Shown piece by piece: positions 54,551-63,672 of a stretch of 64,000 nt of DNA. Source of the DNA: Comamonas testosteroni (lineage in GTDB: Bacteria > Pseudomonadota > Gammaproteobacteria > Burkholderiales > Burkholderiaceae_C); NCBI RefSeq assembly GCF_003569915.1, contig NZ_KZ984439.1, positions 248,001-312,000 of the forward strand, given 5' to 3'. Within the stretch, counting starts at the first letter, position 1, and each line of letters begins with the position of its first letter. The translations under genes and the position numbers were made by a program. The notes under the pieces were generated by a model. The model was not told the DNA's origin. It did not search any database and saw only the letters and a list, made by a program, of their open reading frames with translations.

Positions 54551-54612
54551 TGATGCACCAAAAACCATAGCTTAAAGTCTATGATTTTCAGGGACTAGAA
54601 GGGTTTTTGATG
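54551..54612 (-). repeat. Dispersed intergenic hairpin repeat, copy 12
   Basis: Inverse orientation: TGATGCACCAAAAACCATAG, CTTAAAGTCTATGATTTTCA, GGGACTAGAAGGGTTTTTGA. It lies in the gap between DUF2322 and YbdK genes. Confidence 0.7.
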
Positions 54613-54618
54613 CATTTT

Positions 54619-55737
54619 TCAGCCTGCACTGAAGCGCAGCGCGGCCTGGCGCACGACCTCGGGTAGCTGCTGCGTCTGCTCGTAGCGCTGGCGCAGCCAG
54701 CTGGCGTCGTTGCCATCCTCGCTGCTCACCATGGCCTGCAGCGCCAGCAGCGCCTGACGCCCTTCAAAGCCCGCATGGGGCATGACCTGCTGCAGCGTCT
54801 GCGCAATGTGCTCGCGCAGGCCCGACAGCTCGCAGCTGGCCGGGTCCACATAGCTGCCGTCCAGCCCGAAGCGGCAGGCCTGAAAACGGTTGTAGGTGTA
54901 GACCAGATAGTCGTCTTCCTGCGGCTCGAACGGGCTGTCGTTCAAAAACCAGGCGGCCAGCGCCTGCACATAGGCGGCCAGTTGCGCCGCGCGGTCGATG
55001 GACAGCGGCGTGTCGAACACGCGCACTTCCACCGTGCCAAAGCCGGGCTTGGGGCGGATGTCCCAGTAAAAGTCCTTCATGCTGTGGATGACGCCGGTGG
55101 CTGCCATTTTGTCGAAGTAGCGCTCGAAATCCTCCCAATGCAGCGCAAACGGCGCGCGCCCCGACAGCGGAAAGGCAAACACTGAGTTGAGCCGGGCCGA
55201 GTCAAACGCCGTGTCCTGCCCCTGCACAAAGGGACTGGAGGCCGACAGCGCGATGAAATGCGGGATATAGCGCGAGAGCCGATGCAGCATCAAAAGTGAG
55301 GCATCGGCATCGGGGCAGCCCACATGCACATGCTGACCAAAGATGGTGAACTGCTTGGTCAGGTAGCCGTACAACGCCGTCAGCTCCTTGAAACGCGGCT
55401 TGTCATAGATGCGCTGCTGGTACCACTGCTGAAACGGGTGGGTGCCGCCGCCCGCCACCGCGATGTTGAGCCGCCGCGCGGCACCTATGAGCGCATCGCG
55501 CGTGGTGGCCAGTTGCTGCCAGACGTCCTGTGCATCGCGGCAGATGCCGGTCGATATCTCGATCATGCTGGCCGTGACCTCGGGGACGATGGAGCCGGGC
55601 ACGTCCGCGTTCTTGAGCAGCGCCAGCATGTCGGGCGCATACGGCGTCATATCGTAGTCATGCGTGCTCAGCAGCTGCAGCTCGAGCTCCACGCCCAGCG
55701 TCAGCGCTTTGGAGGGCTGAAAGACTTCAAGCGTCAT
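54619..55737 (-). CDS. ybdK: YbdK-type carboxylate-amine ligase (GCS2 family)
   Basis: The 372-residue protein has [57 protein letters not shown] and [19 protein letters not shown], the hallmarks of GCS2/YbdK. YbdK has weak glutamate-cysteine ligase activity in E. coli; the real substrate is unclear. ATG 55737 lies inside the last codons of the antiporter gene (11-base overlap), so the two are translationally coupled. Confidence 0.93.
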   Translation of the reverse strand: MTLEVFQPSKALTLGVELELQLLSTHDYDMTPYAPDMLALLKNADVPGSIVPEVTASMIEISTGICRDAQDVWQQLATTRDALIGAARRLNIAVAGGGTHPFQQWYQQRIYDKPRFKELTALYGYLTKQFTIFGQHVHVGCPDADASLLMLHRLSRYIPHFIALSASSPFVQGQDTAFDSARLNSVFAFPLSGRAPFALHWEDFERYFDKMAATGVIHSMKDFYWDIRPKPGFGTVEVRVFDTPLSIDRAAQLAAYVQALAAWFLNDSPFEPQEDDYLVYTYNRFQACRFGLDGSYVDPASCELSGLREHIAQTLQQVMPHAGFEGRQALLALQAMVSSEDGNDASWLRQRYEQTQQLPEVVRQAALRFSAG

Positions 55738-56971
55738 GGCGCTTCTCCACTCTGAGCAAGGCCGCACGGCCAATACCGCGCTGGGCATCGCCGCTGCGCC
55801 ATAGCGCGGTGGACGCCAGCAGCACGCCCAGCAGCTCGCAGATCACGATCATGGGCAGGGCAATCGAGCCCAGCAATTGGGCACTGGCCGGTCTGAGTAT
55901 CTGCCACTGCTGGGCCAGCGCCGACACCACCAACAGCGCCACGCCCGACAGTGGCAGCTGCGCACAGGCCACAGGCCACTGCCTGCGCCAGCCGATCGCC
56001 GTGCCGTAGCCCAGCAGCAAAACAAAGCCGAACTTGGCGATCATCCGCGCAAGTATTGCACTTGCCACTATCAAAATAAGAGCAGCCGACCATTCCACCT
56101 GCGACGCCATGCTGGCCACCAGCACAAACATCAGCAGATTGAGCATGGTGTTCGCGGCCAGAAAGGCCGAAGGCCACAGCAAAGGCATGGGGCTGAGATT
56201 GCGCAGCAGCAGCCCTGCGGCAATGAAAGCCAGCACCGCCGAGCCGCCCCACTGCGCCGCGACAATGGCGCAGGCCGTGAGCGCAGCCAGCAAATACAGC
56301 GCGGCAGGATCGCTGCGCGAGGAGCGCCAGCGCAGCACGGGCCAGAGCGCGGCCGTCAGCAGCGCGGCCCACAGCAGGCTCAGCAGCAGGTGCCACAGCA
56401 GCGCCCCCAACCCCACGGCGACAAACTGCAGACCTCCCTCTTCGGTGGGCTTCAGCAGCGCCATCAGCGCCAGCGCCACCAGCAGCGCCAGCGTGGTGCT
56501 CAGCGTGGCCAGCAGCAGGCTGCGGTCCGTCACCGCGCCGCTGGAATTCAGGTCATGCGCAATGCGCAGCAGCACCGTAGGCGATGCCGCCATGGCCACC
56601 ACGCCCACCGCCAGCGAGACGGCCCAGCCGCAGTCCAGCACCAGCAAGACTGCCGTCGTCAGCACCAGTGCCGCGATGGACTCGGCCAGACTTTGCAGCA
56701 TCAGCCAGGGCTGGCGCAGCAGCCAGGGCAACGAGATTTGCGAGGCCGCCAGCAGCAAACTGGTGCCCAGGGCGACTTCCAGCATCAGCGCGGCGCTGCC
56801 CTGCAGCGGCCAGGGCAAGTCGCCAAACCCGGCCCAGCCCGCTGCCAGCCCCACAGCCGTGTAGCCGAGCATGCGCGGGAAACCCGAGAAGCGATGAACC
56901 AGATGCCCCAGCAGCACGGCGGCTGCGGCCAGCAGGCACCAGTTCAGAGTCGTTTGCGATGCAGACAGCAT
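55727..56971 (-). CDS. CPA2-family cation:proton antiporter
   Basis: The 414-residue protein has about 12 membrane segments and the Kef/NhaS3-like N terminus [33 protein letters not shown]. It lacks a C-terminal TrkA nucleotide-binding domain. It probably exchanges K+ or Na+ for protons at the inner membrane. It overlaps the YbdK gene by 11 bases. Kef channels are glutathione gated, so coupling to a GCS2-like ligase is suggestive but unproven. Confidence 0.87.
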   Translation of the reverse strand: MLSASQTTLNWCLLAAAAVLLGHLVHRFSGFPRMLGYTAVGLAAGWAGFGDLPWPLQGSAALMLEVALGTSLLLAASQISLPWLLRQPWLMLQSLAESIAALVLTTAVLLVLDCGWAVSLAVGVVAMAASPTVLLRIAHDLNSSGAVTDRSLLLATLSTTLALLVALALMALLKPTEEGGLQFVAVGLGALLWHLLLSLLWAALLTAALWPVLRWRSSRSDPAALYLLAALTACAIVAAQWGGSAVLAFIAAGLLLRNLSPMPLLWPSAFLAANTMLNLLMFVLVASMASQVEWSAALILIVASAILARMIAKFGFVLLLGYGTAIGWRRQWPVACAQLPLSGVALLVVSALAQQWQILRPASAQLLGSIALPMIVICELLGVLLASTALWRSGDAQRGIGRAALLRVEKRHDA

Positions 56972-57335
56972 CGGCGCCCTCCTGTCTCAATGCCCGACCC
57001 CGTGGTCCAGCCACAGGGCTCAGGCTTGCAGCAGGCAGCGTTGCGAGAGGACGGCCCGGTGGCCGCCAAAGATGGCTGAAAAGCCTTGAATTGCAACACC
57101 TGCAAAACCTGCGATAGATGGCTTGGGAAGCTGCAGTCCGTGCAGCCAGCCACCGCGCACGCCCGGCACCGATCGGCGGGCAGGGCACTAAGACCATGAT
57201 AAGCGCATGCTGCAAAGCAGCAAAACCAGCCGTCAGGAACAAGGCAGCCCGCCGAAGCAGACCTACATCGCTTTCGCAGCCCCGCCCTTAAGATCAGCGC
57301 CACCATGAACTGCTGCGCGCCCGCATGACCACTGC
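56972..57335. other. Intergenic region between antiporter and phosphatase-family genes
   Basis: A 364-bp divergent gap. It ends in a short tandem duplication, ATGACCACTGC twice (about 57325-57346), which overlaps the next start codon. Otherwise I see no RNA, repeat or supported frame. Confidence 0.4.
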
Positions 57336-58439
57336 ATGACCACTGCCACCTGGCTTCTTTCCGCCCTGGCGGCTTTTTTGGTAGTGGTGACGCTGCTGCC
57401 CCTGCACAAGCATCCGGTCTGGTGGGTCAGGCTCTGGGACTTTCCCAGGCTGCAACTGGCGCTGCTGTCCTTGCTCGGCCTGCTGGCCAGTCAGTTGCTG
57501 CTGCCTGCTGGCCCCGTCTGCATCGGCCTGGCGATGTGCTTTGGGCTGACGCTGGCCTATCAAAGCTGGTGGATTCTGCCCTATACCCCGCTGTTCAAGA
57601 AGGAAGCCCATGACGCTCCCGCCCCCACCCCTGGCGCGCCAAGGCCGCACCTGAAGGTCATGGCCTGCAATGTGCTCACCCCCAATCGCCAGGCGCCCAG
57701 GCTGCTGGCCCTGATCGAGCGCTACCAGCCCGATGTGCTGGTGCTGCTCGAAAGCGATCTGTGGTGGCAGCAGCAGATGCAGCCGATCGAAGCCGCCTAC
57801 CCTCACCGCGTGGCCGTGCCGCTGGACAACCTCTACGGCATGCATGTGTACTCGCGGCTGCCGCTGTCGCATACCGAGGTCAGCTATCTGGTCGAGCACG
57901 ATGTGCCCAGCATCCATGCCAGCGTGCATGTCACGCCCGAGTTAATCGTGCGCATGCATTTTTTGCACCCCGCACCACCCAGCCCCATCGAAAACGAGGA
58001 GTCCACCGAGCGCGATGTGGAGCTGCTGATGGTGGCCAAGAGCCTGCAGGACGAGACCACGCCCGTGATCGTCACCGGCGACCTCAATGATGTGGCCTGG
58101 TCGCCCACCACGCGCCTGTTTCGCAAGATCAGCGGCTTGCTGGATCCGCGTGTGGGGCGCGGCATGTTCAACAGTTTTCATGCCAAGTACCTCTTTGCGC
58201 GCTGGCCGCTCGATCACTTCTTTCACAGCGATCACTTTCAGGTGGTGCGCATCGAGCGGCTGCCCAGCATGGGCTCGGATCACTTTCCCGTGTTTCTGGA
58301 GCTTCAATATCACCCGGCCAATGACGAAGCGCAGGAAGGCCTGCAGGCCGATGCCGAGGATCATCAACAGGCCGACGAGAAACTGGCCGAAGAAGGGACC
58401 GACCCGGACGATGTGCCAGAGCCGCTGGCCAAGGGTTGA
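57336..58439 (+). CDS. Membrane-anchored endonuclease/exonuclease/phosphatase-family protein
   Basis: The 367-residue protein has three N-terminal membrane spans (about 5-22, 38-58 and 60-80) followed by an EEP domain. LKVMACNVLTPN, VLVLLESD, VIVTGDLNDVAWSPT and MGSDHFPVF carry the metal and catalytic His/Asp/Glu residues. The acidic C-terminal tail (EAQEGLQADAEDHQQADEK) is low complexity. Substrate may be a phosphodiester or phospholipid. The start codon lies in a tandem duplication, giving two possible ATGs in different frames; 57336 is in frame. Confidence 0.88.
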   Translation: MTTATWLLSALAAFLVVVTLLPLHKHPVWWVRLWDFPRLQLALLSLLGLLASQLLLPAGPVCIGLAMCFGLTLAYQSWWILPYTPLFKKEAHDAPAPTPGAPRPHLKVMACNVLTPNRQAPRLLALIERYQPDVLVLLESDLWWQQQMQPIEAAYPHRVAVPLDNLYGMHVYSRLPLSHTEVSYLVEHDVPSIHASVHVTPELIVRMHFLHPAPPSPIENEESTERDVELLMVAKSLQDETTPVIVTGDLNDVAWSPTTRLFRKISGLLDPRVGRGMFNSFHAKYLFARWPLDHFFHSDHFQVVRIERLPSMGSDHFPVFLELQYHPANDEAQEGLQADAEDHQQADEKLAEEGTDPDDVPEPLAKG

Positions 58440-58454
58440 GCGCGCCCCAGGATC

Positions 58455-59312
58455 TCAAGCCTGCAGCATGCGCTGAGTGCGGCTGCGCGCGCTGCCGATC
58501 AGCTCGCTGATGAGCGTGGCCTCGGGCAGGTTTTTCCAGTAGCGGCGTGGCATTTCGCGCTGCATGGCCTGCTCCTTGAGTCGAGCCGGGTTGAAGGTGG
58601 CCCGGTAATAGGCCAGCCACAAGGCCTCACCCGCATCGGCGGCGGGTGCCTGGTCTGCCGTGCAGCCTGCAGCCAGATGCAACTGCTGCAAATCCCAGAT
58701 CACGCTGCACTGCGGCGTCAAAATCGCCCAGCGCATATTGGGAAAGCGCCGCCGGAAAAACCCCGACGCCGCGCGCAGCCCATGGTGCTCTGGCTCGAAC
58801 CAGGCGATCTGCATCGGCTCGCCGTCAGGCGCAGTCGCCGGCCTGAAACGCACAAAGGCATGCATTTTGTGGATTTCCCGGCCTACCGCCTTGGCCAGGC
58901 GCTCGATTTGGCGCCAGTCGGCATCCAGCGCATCGTGGCGCAGCAGCGGCTGGCGCTGCAAACGGTGCAGCCAGCGAAAGCACAGCGCATACCGACCTGC
59001 ATCGCAGTGGCTGCAGGCCAGGCGCAGCGTGGACAGCTGGTGTTTGCCCAGCCTCAGCGGCGCGCTGGGCGGCAGCGGCAGTACCTCCAGATCATCAGGC
59101 GTCAAGGCTCGCCCAGCCAGGCTGCCGACCTCGTCGCTGGCGAACAGGTCCTGAGCCTGCATCTGGCTGTCCAGCGGCTGACACCAGCGCCAGCGAACCG
59201 CCTCTGGCTCGGCGCCCAGCGCCAGCAGCACGCGCGCGGCCTGACGAAAACCGTCAAAGTCATCGGGCTGAGACAGCTCGACGATCACATAGTCGTCATG
59301 GACTGAGGTCAT
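58455..59312 (-). CDS. TIGR03915-family putative DNA repair protein
   Basis: The 285-residue protein has the DUF4130/TIGR03915 pattern: RLACSHCDAGRYALCFRWLHRL, VGREIHKMHAFVRFRP, WFEPEHHGLRAASGFFRRRFPNMRWAILTP and WLAYYRATFNPARLKEQAMQREMPRRYWKNLPEA. This family is typically paired with the radical-SAM protein encoded just upstream and is often fused or linked to a UdgX-type uracil-DNA glycosylase, which is absent here. The pair lies behind a LexA box. Activity is uncharacterised as far as I know. Confidence 0.87.
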   Translation of the reverse strand: MTSVHDDYVIVELSQPDDFDGFRQAARVLLALGAEPEAVRWRWCQPLDSQMQAQDLFASDEVGSLAGRALTPDDLEVLPLPPSAPLRLGKHQLSTLRLACSHCDAGRYALCFRWLHRLQRQPLLRHDALDADWRQIERLAKAVGREIHKMHAFVRFRPATAPDGEPMQIAWFEPEHHGLRAASGFFRRRFPNMRWAILTPQCSVIWDLQQLHLAAGCTADQAPAADAGEALWLAYYRATFNPARLKEQAMQREMPRRYWKNLPEATLISELIGSARSRTQRMLQA

Positions 59313-59344
59313 GGGCAGCAAGCTCGCACCATCAAGGCTAGCTC

Positions 59345-60706
59345 TTAGAACAAAGAGAGCTGCGAGGCACCTGTACGTGGGCCTTCTGCGCTCAAACCCA
59401 TATCAGTCAAGCGCATGCCGCTATGCTTTTGTTGAACTGCACCGTCAGCCATGCGCTGCAGCAGTTGCTGGCGTAGCCAGGGGCTTTCCAGATCGGCGCG
59501 GCGCGGGTGGTAGTCAGCCAGCTCCACAAACGCCAGCACCTTGCTGGTGGCAATGCGCAACTGCTGCAGGTCCGCCAGGCGCAGGCTGCGCACACGCCGA
59601 GCCATCAGCAGGCGCTGCACGCTGCGCACGCCCAGCCCTGGCACACGCAGCAACCACTCCTTGGAAGCGCGGTTGAGGTTGACGGGGAAATGCTGGCGGT
59701 TGGCCAGCGCCCAGGCCAGCTTGGGGTCCACCTCCAGGTCCAGCATGCCTTCGCTGCCGGGCAGCACGATCTCCTGGTGGGCAAAGCCGTAAAAACGCAT
59801 CAGCCAGTCAGCCTGGTAGAGGCGGTGTTCGCGCAGCAGCGGCGGCGCCTGCAGCGGCAGGTCGGCAGATGCATCGGGAATCGGGCTGAAGGCCGAGTAA
59901 TACACGCGCCGCAGGCGGTGGCCGCCGTACAGGCCGCTGCTGGTGCGCAAGATGGCGGCGTCACTGGCGCCGTCTGCGCCCACGATCATTTGCGTGCTCT
60001 GACCACCGGGGGCATAGCGCGGCGGCCTGGTGCGGCGCGCGCGCGTGCTGCCGGGCAGCGAGACAATGCCCCTGGCCTTGTGCGCCTGGGCCTCACTTTG
60101 GGCTGTCAAGATGTGCTGGGCCACATCGCCCATGGCCGACTGAATTTGCAGCGCGTTTTTCTCGGGTGCCAGCTGTTGCAAACCCAGCTCTGTGGGCAGC
60201 TCGATATTGATGCTCAGCCGGTCGGCATAGCGCCCGGCCAGCGCCAGCAGCGCGGGATCGGCGTCGGGAATGGTCTTGAGGTGGATATAGCCCCGAAAGT
60301 CATGGTCTTCGCGCAGACAGCGCGCCACCTCGACCAGTTGCTCCATGGTGTAGTCGCTGGACTGAATGATGCCGCTGGAAAGAAACAGGCCCTCTATGCA
60401 ATTGCGGCGGTAGAAGTCCAGCGTCAACGCCACCACCTCGGCCACCGTGAAGCGTGCGCGCTGCACGTTGGAGCTTTTTCGGTTGATGCAGTAGCGGCAG
60501 TCGTAGATACAGAAATTGGTCAGCAATATCTTGAGCAGCGAGATACAGCGCCCATCCGGCGCATAGCTGTGGCAGATGCCCATGCCTTCGGAGGAGCCCA
60601 TGCCTTTGCCTCCCACAGAGTTGCGCCCCTTGACACCGCTGGAGGCGCAGCTGGCGTCGTATTTGGCGGCATCGGCCAGAATGACGAGCTTGGCAATGGT
60701 TTGCAT
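59345..60706 (-). CDS. Putative DNA modification/repair radical SAM protein (TIGR03916)
   Basis: The 453-residue protein has the 4Fe-4S motif C66xxxC70xxC73 in LTNFCIYDCRYCINRKSSNV and N-terminal GKGMGSSEGMGICHSYAPDGRCISLLKILL with extra Cys. A TIM-barrel body follows, then a C-terminal helix-hairpin-helix (LLRVPGLGVRSVQRLL) typical of DNA-binding repair proteins. It forms an operon with the TIGR03915 gene 32 bases downstream. A LexA box ends 18 bases before ATG 60706, so induction by DNA damage is likely. Confidence 0.9.
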   Translation of the reverse strand: MQTIAKLVILADAAKYDASCASSGVKGRNSVGGKGMGSSEGMGICHSYAPDGRCISLLKILLTNFCIYDCRYCINRKSSNVQRARFTVAEVVALTLDFYRRNCIEGLFLSSGIIQSSDYTMEQLVEVARCLREDHDFRGYIHLKTIPDADPALLALAGRYADRLSINIELPTELGLQQLAPEKNALQIQSAMGDVAQHILTAQSEAQAHKARGIVSLPGSTRARRTRPPRYAPGGQSTQMIVGADGASDAAILRTSSGLYGGHRLRRVYYSAFSPIPDASADLPLQAPPLLREHRLYQADWLMRFYGFAHQEIVLPGSEGMLDLEVDPKLAWALANRQHFPVNLNRASKEWLLRVPGLGVRSVQRLLMARRVRSLRLADLQQLRIATSKVLAFVELADYHPRRADLESPWLRQQLLQRMADGAVQQKHSGMRLTDMGLSAEGPRTGASQLSLF

Positions 60707-60724
60707 GGCTTAAAGGATAGATGA

Positions 60725-60740
60725 CTGTTTATTTATACAG
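60725..60740. promoter_or_regulatory. LexA (SOS) box
   Basis: CTGTTTATTTATACAG matches the LexA consensus CTGT-N8-ACAG exactly, with an A+T-only centre. It lies 18 bp upstream of the radical-SAM start codon. Confidence 0.8.
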
Positions 60741-60824
60741 TACTCTACCATGTCAGCATGCACTGACCATGCAAAGGTTTTGGTCCAGGCACCACGTGAG
60801 CGACCAGCAACCTCGAGAGATTCA

Positions 60825-60880
60825 AGCCGAATCGGGCTCTAGCCCTTATTGCTTATACGCGAGCAGCTATCAAAAACATG
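60825..60880 (+). repeat. Dispersed intergenic hairpin repeat, copy 13
   Basis: AATCGGGCTCTAGCCCTTAT, TGCTTATACGCGAGCAGC, TATCAAAAAC. It lies between the LexA-controlled operon and the M20 gene end. Confidence 0.7.
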
Positions 60881-60928
60881 AACTCCAACCGGGCATGAAC
60901 CCGGCTTCTTGGTGTGAGAGCTGCCCTC

Positions 60929-62104
60929 TCAGACAGGCAGCTTGCCATCGCGCAGCAGCGCGCCGACCAGCTCTACCCAGTAGCGCACGCCCACGGGCAG
61001 CACGCTGTCGTTGAAGTCGTACTTGGGGCTGTGCAGCGATGCACTGCTCTCACCATTGCCCAGCCAGATATAGACGCCCGGGCATTGCTGGGCCATGAAG
61101 GCAAAGTCTTCGGACGCCATGCTGGGCTTGAGGTCACGCTTAACGTTTTCCGCGCCCAGCAGAGCGGTCAGCACATCGGCGCAGACTTCGGCGTGCTGCG
61201 GGTTGTTGATGGTGGCCGGGTAGCTGACGCGGTAGTCCAGATGCGATTCCAGCCCATGCAGCGCACAGGTGGCGGCAATCGCATCGCGCAGGCGCTGCTC
61301 TATGCGCGCGCGCTGATCCATGTCAAAGCAGCGCACGGTGCCACGCAGCTTGACCTGCTCGGGCAGCACGTTGTAGGTATCGCCCGCGTTGAAGCTGGTG
61401 ACGCTGAGCACCGCGGGCTTGTGCACTTCCTGCTCGCGCGCGATGAGTGCGGGCAGATGGGTGACAAGCTGGCAGGCGGCCAGCAGCGTGTCCTTGCCCA
61501 GATGGGGCATGGCACCGTGGCAACCTTTGCCGCTCAATGTCAGGTCAAAAATATCGAAAGCTGCCATCACCGCCGTCGCATGCACGGCCGCTGCGCCCGC
61601 AGGCAGGCCGGGCCAGTTGTGCATGCTGTAGACGGCCTGCATGGGAAAGCGCTCAAACAGCCCGTCCGCCATCATGGCGCGCGCGCCGCCTTCGTTTTCT
61701 TCGGCAGGCTGAAAGATAAAGTGCACCGTGCCCGCAAAGTCCGGGTGCGCGGCCAGCACCTTGGCCGCACCCAGCAGCATGGTGGTGTGGCCGTCGTGGC
61801 CGCAGGCGTGCATGCGGCCCGCGTGGGTCGATGCATGTTCGCACTGGTTCAGTTCGATCACATGCAGCGCATCCATATCGGCGCGCAGGCCAATGCTGGG
61901 GCCGTCGCCCCGGTTGCCCCTGAGCACGGCGACCACGCCGGTACCGGCCAGCCCAGTATGCACTTCCAGGCCAAAGCTGGTCAGCAGCTCCACCACGCGG
62001 GCGCTGGTGCGGTGCTCCTGAAACGCGGTTTCGGGGTGGCGGTGAAAGTCATGGCGCCAGGCTTGCAGCTCTTGCTGACCCGGCCATTGAATGGTGTTCA
62101 ACAT
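60929..62104 (-). CDS. M20D amidohydrolase (hippurate hydrolase-like)
   Basis: The 391-residue protein has LRADMDALHVIE, the metal-binding ACGHDGHTTMLLGAAKVL, PAEENEGGARAM and SEDFAFMAQQCPGVYIWLG. It hydrolyses N-acyl amino acids or similar amides in the cytosol. Its gene follows DUF3100 by 15 bases, both leftward, so transporter and hydrolase probably act together on one amide substrate. Confidence 0.93.
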   Translation of the reverse strand: MLNTIQWPGQQELQAWRHDFHRHPETAFQEHRTSARVVELLTSFGLEVHTGLAGTGVVAVLRGNRGDGPSIGLRADMDALHVIELNQCEHASTHAGRMHACGHDGHTTMLLGAAKVLAAHPDFAGTVHFIFQPAEENEGGARAMMADGLFERFPMQAVYSMHNWPGLPAGAAAVHATAVMAAFDIFDLTLSGKGCHGAMPHLGKDTLLAACQLVTHLPALIAREQEVHKPAVLSVTSFNAGDTYNVLPEQVKLRGTVRCFDMDQRARIEQRLRDAIAATCALHGLESHLDYRVSYPATINNPQHAEVCADVLTALLGAENVKRDLKPSMASEDFAFMAQQCPGVYIWLGNGESSASLHSPKYDFNDSVLPVGVRYWVELVGALLRDGKLPV

Positions 62105-62119
62105 CTCAGTTTTCCAGTC

Positions 62120-63463
62120 TTACAGCGTGTGCACAAAGGTCTGGGCGATCACGGTGGCCGCCAGGAACACGCCGGCATTGGCCATCAGCGAGACCAGCAC
62201 AATGCGCCAGCCCAGGCGGCGAAAGGCCGGAATGTCCTTGGCCAGCGACAGACCCGCAAAGGTCAGCATGGGGGTGATCATGGCCAGGAAGTTGACCTTG
62301 CCGGTCAGTGCCGCCACCTCGGCCGCATACGGTGTGTGCGGGAAGGTCATGGCCATGGCGATGAACGAAATCCAGCACACCGCAGGCAGCATGCGGCGCG
62401 TGCCCACATAGATCAGATCGCCGATCAGCACGGCCACAATCATCAGCAGCACGCCGGGCAGCGCATCCAGCATGGGCACGCCATAGCCGATGCGGTTGCC
62501 GATCAGCACCATCACGCCCACCCACACCCAGCACAGCAGGCGCATCGGCAGGTTCAGCACGGGAGCGTGTACGACTTCTTCAGGCTCTGCATTGCTTGGG
62601 GCCTCAGCGCGCTCGACCTGCACGGCCTTGCGCTTGCGGCCCAGAATCGGCTCCAGAAACTGGTAGGCGCGCACGGCCAGCGGCAGCGAAATGAACAGCG
62701 TGAGATACGTGCCCACGGTGGTGGCAATCAGGTTGGCTGCCGCCGCAAAGGTGGCGATCTGGTCAGCCATATCCGGGTGCTGCGCGGCAATCGCGCCAAC
62801 GGCGGCAGCGGTCATCGAGCCCGAACCCACGCCCGCGCCCATGCCCAACGCCAGCGGGTGAAAAATGCCCAGGCTGGAGACAAAACCGGCCAGCAGCGAG
62901 ATAAAGATAGCACCGATCAGCGTGCCCGTGATGTACTCGGCCAGCACGCCACGGCCTTCGGGCGAATCCATGCCAAAGCGCTCGCCGATGATGGCCAGAC
63001 CCGGCTCGCGGCCAATCGAAAAAGTCGCGCCAATCGCTTCGCGCTTGATGCCCAGCAGCAGCGCCAGCGGCATGCCCATCAAAATGCAGCCCACCAGATT
63101 GCCCAGCTCCTGCAGCACCAGACCGCCGCCCACTTCAGCGAGCTTGGGCAGCGAGCCGCCCACTAGCAGCCCCAGCTTGGCAATGAACAGGAATAAGGCG
63201 CAGGACAGAATCGCCGCTGCCAGATGCTGGCTGTGCAGGCCGAGCTTGAGCGGCGCGGGCAGGCGCTTGCGCAGCAGGCCCAGCACCAAACCGATGAGCA
63301 GCGCCCAGATCATGGGCAGCAGCACCACCTTACCCACGCCCAGATGGATGGGCAAAGCGCCCATCCATTCCGACAGGGTCGCAATCACCAGCGCCAGCGC
63401 AAAAATCTGCAGCACGCTGCCCCACTCCAGCCCCCGCTTGCCGGGACGCATCTCTGTACTCAT
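62120..63463 (-). CDS. DUF3100-family membrane protein, probable transporter
   Basis: About 447 residues with some 11 or 12 membrane segments. LEWGSVLQIFALALVIATLSEW begins the first; GMGAGVGSGSMTAAAVGAIAAQHP is a Gly-rich motif in the middle. From memory DUF3100 genes often sit with amidohydrolases. ATG 63463 (MSTEMRPGK) is preferred because AAAGGA is then six bases upstream; ATG 63469 overlaps that site. Divergent from a LysR gene that probably controls the pair. Confidence 0.88.
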   Translation of the reverse strand: MSTEMRPGKRGLEWGSVLQIFALALVIATLSEWMGALPIHLGVGKVVLLPMIWALLIGLVLGLLRKRLPAPLKLGLHSQHLAAAILSCALFLFIAKLGLLVGGSLPKLAEVGGGLVLQELGNLVGCILMGMPLALLLGIKREAIGATFSIGREPGLAIIGERFGMDSPEGRGVLAEYITGTLIGAIFISLLAGFVSSLGIFHPLALGMGAGVGSGSMTAAAVGAIAAQHPDMADQIATFAAAANLIATTVGTYLTLFISLPLAVRAYQFLEPILGRKRKAVQVERAEAPSNAEPEEVVHAPVLNLPMRLLCWVWVGVMVLIGNRIGYGVPMLDALPGVLLMIVAVLIGDLIYVGTRRMLPAVCWISFIAMAMTFPHTPYAAEVAALTGKVNFLAMITPMLTFAGLSLAKDIPAFRRLGWRIVLVSLMANAGVFLAATVIAQTFVHTL

Positions 63464-63556
63464 CGCCATCCTTTGATTCAGGGCATTGGCGGGCGAAAAA
63501 AGCAGTTCCTCGCCTTGCAGCGCAAAGCTGGCTTGGCCCATCCAATACCTGCGACG

Positions 63557-63576
63557 AATATATCAATGCGTATATT
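63557..63576. promoter_or_regulatory. Possible LysR operator
   Basis: AATATA (63557-63562), TCAATGCG, TATATT (63571-63576) is a 20-bp inverted repeat in the divergent gap between DUF3100 and the LysR gene. Confidence 0.4.
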
Positions 63577-63672
63577 TCATGACTTTGTATTTTCTGTTCT
63601 AAAAAACTGTACACCCACTGCACAATCGCGGCTTCAACCCGCATCTTCCACCTGCATTTCTGATCGACCGCC

